A stretch of 64,000 nt of DNA from Petrosia ficiformis (taxonomy: Eukaryota > Porifera > Demospongiae > Haplosclerida > Petrosiidae): contig OX345638.1 in assembly GCA_947044365.1 (NCBI GenBank), forward strand, positions 5,282,201 to 5,346,200, given 5' to 3'. Made by a program: the position numbers and the translations under genes. Every line of letters starts with the position of its first letter. Position 1 is the stretch's first letter. Below, in pieces: positions 13,061 through 20,805 of the stretch. The notes under the pieces are model-generated. The model ran no database searches. It had not been told where the DNA came from and saw only the letters and a program-made list of their open reading frames with translations.

Positions 13061-16000
13061 CACATGAAGCTCTATTTCTGGTCTTTTTTATGAGAATATT
13101 ACGTGCTTATGACACTAGAAACATTTCCATATTAAGGATATCAAATACTTTTAAACGCTCATTATTCAGCTACCGAAATTGGTGTATTGATTAATTATTC
13201 TGGATAACATTTCACTGGCTACTTGTTTGAAACAATAAAATAGTGATTGGCAGTTTTTATTAAGGTTATTACCTCAAAATGGTTAACTTTATTTCTTAGA
13301 TAGCATCTCATAGTTTGATCCCGTTACAGGAGGTGTGTTGTCAGTACTGGCCTACACAGATTGGAGGATCAGTGCATTTTAATCGTCTAATAGTAACACT
13401 ACAGTCAGAAACTCAGAAACGTGGGTATATCATAAGAAAATTGGAAATTAAAGAAGACAAGGTTAGAAATGATATATTCATCTATCAATGAATGTTGATT
13501 ACCTAGTACATGTATATGCATAATTACAAATGTATGTACATGTACAAATGTTTACATGTAATTGAAAGGATCTAGGTGTGTCAAATTTCATGAGTCATAG
13601 GGTCTGAGTATTTATGTCCAACATTGCCATCAAAATCTCATGAATGTCATTATGTGGTTAATTTAATTTAGGTTCTGATACACAGATATTTATTTACAAA
13701 TACTGCAGATACAGATGCCAATACAGATGTTTTTTTATATAATTATAATCAAACAAAAATTAATGAATCAACAAGTGAAAATGAAGATACAATAAGTGAT
13801 TTGGCTTGTTTTGTTATTAGTAATTAACTAATTATACATAAATGTACTATATAGATCTTTAAAGTCAAAGTTGTTCTCTTCGACATCTTTTCACACATCG
13901 CTTCCCATACGAACATCGTACACGTGCAAATTATTATCGTGGGTTGAACACTGCAATTTCAAACACTCGCCTTGCTACTTTCCTGCAACTAACGAAACAT
14001 GATTTTGTTATCTACAGCTTTCTTAGAAGGTCTTCTGTCAAACTAAGTGAGTTAAAAGTCTGTGTCATTTAAAATATGGAAGTTACACAAGCGAGTATAG
14101 ATGTGGGCGTTGGCCTTGGAACTACTATGCATTCAACAGCTCGCCATACTTTCTTTCTGCTAATGGCAAAACATAAATTTTACATGCGTAGCTTGTCTAA
14201 CAACTCACCTTTCCAACAAAGTAAGTTTGAATCCAAAGTTTTACAAAACGTAAGAGTTATAAAGGTAACAAGAAGTACTTATTAAACACCCCACCCAGCA
14301 TTTTTTGGTAATTAACTAATTTTGTGACATTGGATAATTAATTAGCCGATACCGATCCAGTGCCGATATGCGAATATCGGCAGATACCGATTATATATCG
14401 GCTTATCGGTGCAACACTACCTCAAATGCATATTATACCTTTAATTTAGGCAAGGAGAAACAGCGGAGTTGGTGGAAATGGTGGAAATGACCATATTAAT
14501 CATTCAAAATAGTATAATACTTATACAAACCACAGAATACAATAATTTCATGCTTGAGTGAGATCCAAAAATCCTGCTAACAATGCCTAAGAGACTATGA
14601 TTATCACGCCATTTCTGCAATTCCACTGTTTCTCCTTTCCCCTTCAATTTGTAAATGGCTTAGAGCCTAAGGGTCATATTTTGAGGTCTCAAGAGCAAAC
14701 AAGGAAAATTATAGAATCTATGAGTCAAATTTTGAGGTCTAGATAATTAACTATCATAAGAAAGTTCTTTCGGACTACAAATACCTCTTATGTTCTCTTC
14801 TGTACAGCCTTTAGCAATCTCATTTGTAGTGACACAATTTCACTATACGGACTGGACTGAACACTCCTGTCCAAGAAATCCAGATGGTGTATTAACTATG
14901 ATAGAAGACCTCAATAAAGTGCAACATATTACTGGTAATAAACCCATCACAGTCATGTGCAAGTAAGCAATATAATTATATAAAAAGTAAAGTCAACGAA
15001 TACTTTCAGCCATTCCACTGATGAATGGACGCCATTTTGTTGCAACTACACCCTTTATTAACATTTTAATTACTGATAAGAAATTATTATTCAAATTAGC
15101 ATAATGAAAATTAATTACATGTAAGTAATGAAGAATGATATTATTGTGAAGAACAGTTAATTGAGCAGCTGGATACAGACAACATTTATGCTGTAAGTGA
15201 AAGAATAGTCATATATGTGATAGTAATTGAAACACACAAGACTGACCGGGTGCTTCTCAGAATGTCTAATCCCAAAATGTCTACATGGTCTAGGGACTAG
15301 GGTCTAGGAATTCCATTTAGACATTTTGGGATTAGACATTCCGGGAATGATTCGACTGACCTATTTCAGGTAGAATAGTTAGCTAGTAGTTTCAGTTTCT
15401 ATGAGCTACAAGCAGCCTTCTTTTTGCTAAGTTCAAGCACACGTTCTATTACGCGCCACGCCCATTAATTGACCGAGCCCCCCGGGAATGATGCAACTTC
15501 CTTAACTATACCACTCGCATAAGTGGACACAAGAAAAAAATTATATATATATAATTATATATATATATAGTTCGAACCTGTGGGAAAGCAATCATAGGGA
15601 TGGCCCTACGGCCATAAACAAACATTTTACAAAATGAAAGAGGATGTAGGGATAATCAAAATCACAGGAACAAGATTGGGATGGTACCATAGCAGCATAA
15701 TTAAACACCACTTCTACATAACAACCCTACACAAGTATAATAGCTAGAATAAAAGTGAAATAATCCTATCGAACCACTATGCATTCCACCAAATCCAAAG
15801 GCAAGTCTACATGAATACTCAGAATGACTAATGTTTCACCATTTTTCACTTGATGACGATTTGACATTAAAATTTTGCTAACTTGAACATTTTGGTTAGT
15901 AGAAATTCTTTCATACTCACGTAATGCTTCAAGGGATCTGTGTCCTATGACTTTCTGTATTATTTTCTCTGGGACTCCATTTTAAAACATTGCAGTTGCT

Positions 16001-18504
16001 CCAGTAGCACGTAGACTGTGATTACTTTTACCAGTGATTCCCCCTTCCAAGCACATATTTTTCACCATTGAAGATAATACATTCTTCCCCACAGGTACAT
16101 TTTCATACCAAGGTTCGCCTTCATCACTGGGCATAACTTTCTTTGGTCCATTAAATAAACCATACAACGAGGTCTACTTTCAGGAATGGCAGGACACGGA
16201 ACTTCTTTGTTTTTCAAATGTAACTCATTTGCTCTGCCGCTACAATTCTTAGAGCCATGCTCAACCAAAGTAAGACAGTCTGGTTCATGAGAACACAAGA
16301 ACTGGGAGGGTCCTAAGTTTTTCTGTTCTTCCCCTCCACAAATTCAAAATCTTTTACTGGCATTAAAAAAAACACCGTTCATAACAGAGTCAATGGACTA
16401 TCGTGCCGAGAATGCTACAAGACCAAAGTTTGTGTTCTTCATTGTCACTAATAATAGAAGTAGAACGAACCTTCGTACCAACTCCACTAGAGTGCATTCA
16501 ATGGTAAACAGGATCACAAGCTCCATGAATAGGACGAAACTGAGAGTTTTTGTTTCATCTAGAAATTTTGGAAAACAGTCATCATTATCTAACAACTGTC
16601 TCTGCAATCCGGCAAGAATCTGGTTAATCGTTCTGGATGGGTATGGCTTTCCATCGTTGTACCTAACTTCGTTAATAAAGCCTGGAATGCAAAGGTTGAA
16701 GATCTTTATGTTAGGATTTTCAAGTAGATCAGGAGGACAAACTTCTTCATCGTCTAGAGATGCTCTCCATTCAGCAAAAACCATTCGGTATTTCGCTTCG
16801 TGTTTGCTGGAACATATCCTTTGCAGATCTCATCTATTACTTCCTGTGTGCAAACTTTCTTTTTCCTAAAATCTGGATCATCATTTTCTTTATTCATCAC
16901 AGCCAACACGAAAGCTACTTTCTCAATTTTCTCACCTCTAAAGGTCCATGTCAATATTGCTTTGTGCATGTGCAAATGCCTTTGATGGTTTCTGAAGACA
17001 AACAAGATATCACGTGTGTTATCGATACACACTCAATGATATTCATAATTCCTCGAGCTAATGCCCTCGGAATTATGGATATCACTGTATACACAATAAC
17101 ACACCCTGGGCCATATAATATCTATTACATATATGTTTGTGTCACTTACGCGAGTATGCGTTGCATACATAGTTAAGGAAGTTACATCATTCCTGGGAGC
17201 TTGGTCAATTAATGGGCATGGCGCATAAAAGATTCCGCACTCAAGCTCTACAGACCAGCGGAAAGAAAGCTGTGTAGCTTATTTAGAAACTGGAATTAAT
17301 AGCTAGCTATTCTACCTAAAATATAATTCTACAAGGTCCTTAAAATGTAGAAATTCAAAATAATAACTATAATAAGCTGATGCATGTGTTTCAGGCATGA
17401 TAAAGTTAGCCATGATTACTGAATGATGGACACCACAAAGCAGTCATAGGGATACTTTTTTTTCTATATATCTTGTTCTATGGTCGTGATGAACATAATA
17501 ACCTTGAAGTGTGATTTTTATTCAGAATTCACTAAAGATACACTTATTGTGTTAGCTTGTATTTCACATGTATTCTCTTCCTCCTCTCTAGTGATGGTAT
17601 AGGTCGTTCAGGTACTTTTATTTGTCTTCATGCTCAACAAGATCGTCTCAAGTTTACTGGTGATGTAGACATATTTGATTATATTAAGTCTACTCGTATT
17701 CAACGTGCCCATTTAGTATCCAATCTGGTACATACATAACACACACACACACACACACACATCATCTATAATATAGTTTTAATTGTTAATTAACAAACGC
17801 CCACCTTAGTAGACCACCTGTGTATAAGCACATGGTAGGTAAAGGTTTCAAGGGAATAGGATCTTTTATAATGATAATAAATTCAATAAGGATTTGCCAT
17901 TGTTAACTTCAAGGTTTTTTAAGTAAGTTATTATTACATGTATTTACTAATGCATTGGTAAATAGGACCCTATAAGCATTTTCAGATAAGGATAGAGAGG
18001 GGAGGGTTGGGATCCCAGCAACGATTTCTTTAACCCCCAGTTTTGGTTCCCAAGGCCAGACTATACATTTCAGGAGTCCAGTGACACCGAATCATCAAAG
18101 CATATGTGAATATGTTAAAAGTTAAGTTTGTTTGTTATAAAAGGAGAGATTGTTATAAATACTGTTTGTGATGCTGCTTCAGTATTTTGACCAATAAAGT
18201 CCAAAATTTATAAAAGGTCTGAACCGGGCCATTAGTAAAATACTGGGTCGTCTAGCTAAAGCTCAGAGGAGAATCATTGTCTTTGTATCTGTGACAGGAC
18301 AGAAACTTTACACAGTTGGTGTTGGGAACTGTGCGCTACCTGCCTCAGTTGTTCAGTTAGTTTGCCCTTTCCACCCAACACGTACATGTAAATGCACACT
18401 AACACACTCATGCACACACGCATACATACATCCTTTTCTTTTCATAGGAACAGTACATATATTGTCATCAAACTTTACTGACGTATTATACAAGATTTAA
18501 ATAA
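57..18504 (+). CDS. Receptor-type protein tyrosine phosphatase, tandem D1-D2 cytoplasmic region (5' partial, 15 exons)
   Basis: Removes phosphate from phosphotyrosine on membrane-proximal substrates. Exons: 57-181, 451-538, 788-864, 1120-1156, 2370-2467, 2703-2831, 3183-3479, 4856-5005, 6404-6494, 6557-6630, 11074-11208, 13330-13461, 14808-14962, 17592-17727, 18448-18504. All have AG/GT borders and join in frame (1,781 nt, 592 codons plus stop), the usual size of an RPTP cytoplasmic part. The first exon is the juxtamembrane helix ([10 protein letters not shown]). D1 has [30 protein letters not shown] and MVQT. D2 repeats the layout with [13 protein letters not shown] and CNDGIGRSG. The transmembrane and ectodomain exons are upstream of the window. 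The exon 9 donor is ambiguous (gtacct at 6495 keeps frame; the better-looking gtgagt at 6502 does not). The DNA gives no clue to ligand or to the exact vertebrate counterpart. Confidence 0.93.
1195..1487. mobile_element. Palindromic MITE, copy 1
   Basis: About 290 bp whose two halves are imperfect inverted copies. One half carries ccaaaattaaacaacc, cttacatataaccctacat and aagtaca; the other carries tgtacttatgtaaggttata and gtttgtttaattttggg in reverse order. Ends are ttttcaatgaaaatg and cgaaaatg. A second full copy lies at 27,525-27,817 and part of a third at 15,630-15,770. It lies in a phosphatase intron and has no coding capacity. Confidence 0.7.
2233..2368. repeat. (CT)n microsatellite abutting splice acceptor
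   Basis: Pure pyrimidine tract, mainly CT repeats, running to within a few bases of the acceptor at 2368-2369. It probably serves as the polypyrimidine tract of that intron. Confidence 0.9.
2535..2690. repeat. (CATC)n / (CATT) tetranucleotide repeat
   Basis: Degenerate tetranucleotide tract, again ending just before an acceptor (AG at 2701-2702). The open frames seen here on both strands come from the repeat and are not genes. Confidence 0.85.
2941..3075. repeat. Dispersed intronic repeat with telomere-like motif
   Basis: Bases 2941-2990 are nearly identical to 13,611-13,660. Between them and a weaker inverted copy at about 3010-3075 sit several (T)TAGGGTT motifs at 2993-3030. It may be a small inverted-repeat element; the telomere-like motif is short and interstitial. 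Confidence 0.55.
3107..3180. repeat. (TCC)n tract abutting splice acceptor
   Basis: CTCCTC/TTCCTC-rich pyrimidine stretch directly before the acceptor at 3181-3182 that opens the D1 catalytic exon. Confidence 0.85.
3731..4245 (+). mobile_element. MITE family 'agggctatccctataatt', full copy
   Basis: Left end gtagggctatccctataatt and right end aaagcaattataga are inverted to each other. The interior holds agttaaggaagttgcgtcat and ctcggtcaattaatgg. The same blocks, in the same order, occur at 17,160-17,462, 47,325-47,660 and 53,158-53,680, reversed at 15,385-15,616, and as pieces at 31,825-31,880 and 59,150-59,205. It has no open frame and is presumably a non-autonomous DNA transposon. Confidence 0.75.
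4625..4852. repeat. (TCC)n microsatellite abutting splice acceptor
   Basis: More than 200 bp of TCC/TCT repeats with three near-identical blocks, ending a few bases before the acceptor at 4854-4855. The Leu-rich frame on + and Gly/Arg-rich frame on - are by-products. Confidence 0.9.
5030..5125. repeat. TACATG-rich island
   Basis: Dense acatgtac / catatatac words. Similar islands occupy about 700-1010, 6180-6380, 6645-6780, 8160-8600 and 9640-10,160. They are low-complexity intron DNA made of self-complementary hexamers. Confidence 0.7.
6118..6182. repeat. (AT)n microsatellite
   Basis: Uninterrupted AT dinucleotides of about 50 bp, with comparable tracts at 6780-6820, 7095-7125, 9462-9522 and 13,020-13,060 in the phosphatase introns. 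Confidence 0.9.
6960..7042. mobile_element. Foldback element (GC-rich palindrome)
   Basis: Near-perfect inverted repeat: tttagtgtcctcggatgtga and tatagccc on the left are matched by gggctatatcacatcc and ggacactaaa on the right, around a short loop. An outer pair of arms (taggtcttatatttttg, 6862-6900, and 7045-7075) encloses it. The core (gcccgag) recurs at 7144-7282 and 8923-9064. Confidence 0.75.
7144..7282. mobile_element. Long perfect foldback element
   Basis: Arms of about 63 bp each: atagtatgggttcgaggtct at 7146 returns in reverse complement at 7261-7280. The apex is cccgaggcttgccgaggg. Can form a long hairpin; the GC-rich apex contrasts with the AT-rich surroundings. Confidence 0.8.
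7293..7743. mobile_element. Non-autonomous element with terminal inverted repeats
   Basis: tagcttacagccacatc at the left end is matched by gatgtggctgtaagcta at the right end. Inside are the 31-bp tandem repeat at 7571-7680 and a palindrome around 7688-7716 (aggtcgtatatggcc). A related element lies at 9075-9455. Confidence 0.6.
7571..7680. repeat. 31-bp tandem repeat, about 3.5 copies
   Basis: Unit beginning ctcgtgaatatcattgtata, repeated three times exactly and then broken. Confidence 0.85.
7764..8173. mobile_element. hAT-like MITE with 8-bp target-site duplication
   Basis: A 410-bp element with terminal inverted repeats tagggctgggacgaa and ttcgtcccagcctta, flanked on both sides by the same 8 bases, atatatac (7756-7763 and 8174-8181). 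An 8-bp duplication and a TAGGG-type end fit the hAT superfamily. The interior has inverted cttcgaag blocks and no transposase. AT-rich flanks weaken the duplication as evidence, but both borders are exact. Confidence 0.75.
8816..8912. mobile_element. Small inverted-repeat element
   Basis: gtatgatggtgacatc at the left is mirrored by gatgtcaccatcatac at the right across roughly 97 bp. No coding potential. Confidence 0.65.
8923..9064. mobile_element. Foldback element, relative of 7144-7282
   Basis: Long inverted arms (accatggtttcgagggatat against atatcccgagaagccatggt) with the apex cccgaggcgaagccgaggg. It has the same layout and apex as 7144-7282 but different arm sequence, so it belongs to the same family but is not a recent copy. 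Confidence 0.7.
9075..9455. mobile_element. Inverted-repeat element related to 7293-7743
   Basis: Ends gctaacagaaacatcaaag and ctttgatgtttctgctaac are inverted copies. The interior contains the repeated phrase cctgtggttgtataact. Confidence 0.6.
9524..9620 (-). repeat. Possible tRNA-derived SINE tail
   Basis: On the - strand ggttcaaatcc (9607-9617) matches a Pol III B box / T-arm, followed by TCTTTC-type repeats. No A box or acceptor stem could be placed, so this is at best a remnant. Confidence 0.35.
10257..10879. repeat. 48-bp minisatellite, 13 copies
   Basis: Unit of 48 bp made of two similar 24-bp halves (gttcatagaggtggttgc and tgtatgtagaggtggttgc). As 48 is divisible by 3, both strands stay open for more than 200 codons, giving a hydrophobic Val-rich 16-residue repeat on + and a Thr-rich one on -. 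It sits inside the 4.4-kb D2 intron with no splice or start context, so it is called a repeat. Confidence 0.92.
11286..11366. mobile_element. Pogo/Tigger-like MITE fragment
   Basis: Reverse complement reads acagtgaaacctctctat followed by gaggacaatccagtaatgag, the typical 'cagtgaaacctct...gga(c)' terminus of pogo-type elements. Similar ends are at 49,870 and 56,720. Confidence 0.45.
11982..12650. mobile_element. Element with about 70-bp terminal inverted repeats carrying a helicase fragment
   Basis: Left arm 11,982-12,055 (agatgtgcc, accagcccccaatcacaa, ggctagctcttactaac) is repeated in reverse complement at 12,577-12,650 with small differences. Between the arms lies a RecQ-like motif scrap (12,125-12,285). 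It looks like a deleted derivative of a larger transposon. Confidence 0.65.
12125..12285 (+). pseudogene. RecQ-like DEAD helicase fragment
   Basis: The frame through 12,150-12,280 reads [14 protein letters not shown] followed by [13 protein letters not shown]. This matches motif I (GKSLCF) and the motif Ia segment (xxVxSPLxALM) of RecQ-type helicases. The first Gly of the Walker A loop is Arg or Cys, no further motifs follow, and the frame ends soon after. It is dead, and its place inside inverted repeats suggests transposon cargo. Confidence 0.6.
13611..13672. repeat. Dispersed intronic repeat, second copy
   Basis: Nearly identical to 2941-2990 (tgccatcaaaatctcatgaa). It lies 150 bp after the D2 QYWP exon, just as the other copy lies 110 bp after the D1 QYWP exon. 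Confidence 0.8.
14340..14422. mobile_element. hAT-type terminus fragment
   Basis: ccgatatgcgaatatcgg, ccgattatatatcgg and cttatcggtgcaacacta form the well-known 'tagtgttgcaccgata' terminus in reverse. The partner end is not clear; weak cagata repeats near 13,700 may be its remains. Confidence 0.5.
15257..15345. mobile_element. Small foldback element
   Basis: gaatgtctaatcccaaaatg and cattttgggattagacattc are inverted around a ctaggga core. Confidence 0.75.
15385..15616 (-). mobile_element. MITE family 'agggctatccctataatt', truncated reverse copy
   Basis: Reverse complement of the blocks described at 3731-4245, including cgcccattaattgaccgagc and ggaaagcaatcatagggatg. The distal part is missing. 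Confidence 0.7.
15830..17032 (-). pseudogene. Crypton-type tyrosine recombinase relic (DUF3504/KIAA1958-like)
   Basis: Read on -, pieces in order are: an N-terminal segment ending [13 protein letters not shown] (17,032-16,754), a segment with FAEWRASL and [13 protein letters not shown] (16,784-16,580), one with [11 protein letters not shown] and [13 protein letters not shown] (16,167-15,982), then after a stop [25 protein letters not shown] (to about 15,900). Arg in NHSLR, His in GHRS and Tyr in REYER match the tyrosine-recombinase catalytic set of Crypton/DUF3504 proteins. A frameshift near 16,770, frame changes near 16,300-16,560 and a stop after ATAMF show it is dead. It lies in the intron splitting the D2 P-loop, opposite to the host gene. 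Confidence 0.75.
17160..17462 (+). mobile_element. MITE family 'agggctatccctataatt', 5'-truncated copy
   Basis: Has agttaaggaagttacatcat, cttggtcaattaatgggcat and the right end caaagcagtcatagggatac. The left end is missing. Confidence 0.7.
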
Positions 18505-19134
18505 TATTCTACCTTCCAATAACGACATGTCCCCCTCTTTTAGGTTTATCATTCCATCTGTTTCTCTGTCAATACATTAAGAATTGGTATACACATTCAT
18601 ACTTGAAGTGTATATAATACATTATTATTAATAACATAATCTTTATTTCTGAAAGTAATAATAATTTTTGTTATTGTAGAAATAAAAAATTCACCCTGTG
18701 CATGTTTTGTTTCATAACAACCTTTTGTGTACAATTACTTATTATAAATTATTATATTCCCTCGAGTTATTTTCAGTTTGACAAGGGACTTTATACTCTT
18801 TCAATGAATATAGGCAGTCTCTAAAGTACGTGCTGGTTTGTTGGTGTGGTGAAATGTTAGCAAGCTAGGAAATGATTGAGCCCACAAGGACAGTAGGCTG
18901 GGAAATAAAAGAAGTGTTATCCTGGCGGATCGGTGGCAAGAGACCCTATAGCTAATTTGGGCCCCTAGACCTATGATTTGTCAGCCTACCAACTAACCCC
19001 TGGTCCAAAGACCCTAGGAAGTTTGGACCCACAGTCAATAATATCTTGGACCCCTGTCTCTGATTTTGCACCCTTGGTGTAATTTGTAATCAAAGGATTA
19101 TGTACTAGCCAAAGCTATGAAGAAGTTTTTAATA
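18505..19134. other. Spacer, no gene seen
   Basis: AT-rich DNA between the phosphatase stop and the first kelch relic. No conserved motif, splice pattern or repeat was recognised. The two genes converge here. Confidence 0.6.
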
Positions 19135-19985
19135 CGAAGTGTGGTTTACAAATGGATTGTTTAATTATTTACTATACTAACAAATAGAATATGTACTCTT
19201 TAGTTTAATAACATGATTAACAATCATGTGATACATCACGCAATTAAAATATTTGTGGTTGTTTAAATCCCAAATATTATGAAACATTGAAGAAATGTAT
19301 GATTATATATGATGCATACATGGGTTCGGTTCACATATCATAATAGTTAGAATATGTAACTACAGGTAAACAAAATTAATGATAGTGTGTTCATTGTAAT
19401 GAATAAAGATTCAAACATACATGTTAAGTGTTTTATTATGATAATAAAAAGAAACCAGAGGATTATAACTGTAGAGAATACAACTGAAAATAATACAAGA
19501 GATCGAGACAAGTAAAGAAAACCACTCAACAACTCACTATTGTATTCTGAGAGAATGATAATAGAAATAAGTCATTAATACAATGAAATCCAGTCTCATC
19601 AATAGTATCCCCGGCCCTCCAAACATTACACCTCTATTACCAGGAAGTGTGTTAATACTGAAACCAGAACATGGAGGTGGACGATTGACTGTTATGATAG
19701 GGACTTCCCATTGACCTGAAGAAAATATGTGATATCATCCGTAATACATAATGTGAGTCATGTAATACCTGGTGATGAGTTTACACACATAGTGTGTATT
19801 TCATTTGTGTAGCAATAATTTGGACTGCTAGAAGAAGGAACATACAGAGAATCCGTTTGAATAGTGATTGGTGTAGGTCCAAACATTCCAATAACTACTA
19901 AATTATGTTCTGCATTCATGTTGAGTGATATCATTCCACAGCCACATTTTCCCATCGGTTTTGACATCCCTACATCCTCTTTCAT
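19135..19985 (-). pseudogene. Kelch fragment (3' half of exon 2, exon 3, intron 3)
   Basis: 19,985-19,769 encodes the end of a kelch exon (GKCGCGMISLNMNAEHNLVV, NYCYTNEIHTMC) closest to the gene B copy. 19,715-19,538 is exon 3 (QWEVPIIT, FSINTLPGNRGVMFGG) but is 178 nt instead of 173, so the frame is lost after GGPG. Sequence on to about 19,135 matches intron 3 of genes A and B. No start exon and no further exons: a partial segmental duplicate. Confidence 0.85.
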
Positions 19986-20437
19986 TTTTTTAAATGCTTT
20001 TTTATTATTCTTGTTTCAGCACTTTTTTTTATAATGATTATAATAGTTTATGACAAACTGTTCAAGTGTGTTATTTCATGGAATTGGGATGCAGTCCAAT
20101 ATCTGAATTGAGGTCAGTCTTTTGTGTGTTTCAGTATCATATATATGTTCTAATAATGGTTTGAAGAATGGTAGATCTACAGCTATATATTCCTAATCAC
20201 TTGCTCAGACTCGTACCCATATGTATGTGTGCATGTTACTTCACATATTCCATATTCTTAGTAAAATATTTATTTGTGGAAAGTTTTTACTAACTGCATT
20301 CGGTAATATATTATATATACAAAAATAATATCTAAATAATACAAAGTTATTTTCCGTGTACAATCATAATTATAATTAGAGTGTGGAGTAGTGCTGAACT
20401 AAAGTAACAGATATATATATATATATATATATATATA
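19986..20437. other. Spacer downstream of gene A
   Basis: Part (20,075-20,290) resembles 34,000-34,200 downstream of gene B, so the duplicated unit includes 3' flanking DNA. An (AT)n tract at 20,410-20,436 sits just after the stop codon. Confidence 0.55.
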
Positions 20438-20805
20438 CTACACATTTAACTGAATTCCCAGTCTATCTCTGACTGACTCTTGTATGGATTTCCTGATCTT
20501 GTTAGCTGCATAAACATATGGGCCACGTATTTCATAAAAAGCATTGAAGAATTTCGTGCAATATTCCTCAATCTCTTCTAGTTCATCTTTGAATACAAAA
20601 CCAGATAAGAAACAGTTAATAATATTATCACTGGTAGGATTTGTCTGAACATCACGTGTTATTATACCAGCTTCTAATAATTCATCAGCAACAGTTTTCA
20701 ATGAACCAGTCTTAAATAATCGAGTGAGTTTAGCATGATTCTTCTCCATTACTAGTTCAATACATCTTATAACTTGACTAGTATCAACATGAGATCTATC
20801 AGAAC
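20438..20805 (-). other. Gene A C-terminal helical domain, death-fold candidate
   Basis: About 120 residues, strongly helical by composition, with LLEAGIITRDV and CFLSGFVFKDELEEIEEYC. The pattern 'LLeaGiiT.d...n....i..fL' resembles a CARD, and the ZU5-UPA-death order supports it. Very similar exons end genes B and C. A taxon-specific helical domain is the alternative. Confidence 0.5.

Larger units (their letters stand above)
6404..18504 (+). other. PTP domain D2 (degenerate, probable pseudophosphatase)
   Basis: D2 keeps the fold markers ([27 protein letters not shown]) but the WPD loop is replaced by WTEH, and the P-loop becomes MCNDGIGRSG: Cys and Arg stay, the leading His is Met and the following Ser is Asn. 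The P-loop is split by the 2.6-kb intron 14963-17591. Regulatory, non-catalytic D2 domains are the rule in RPTPs; the loss of function here is inferred from the missing acid residue. Confidence 0.85.

Noticed and set aside
15982..16869. Host genes on + and - within the phosphatase intron
   Set aside because: The - frames are pieces of one broken recombinase; the + frames are their shadows.
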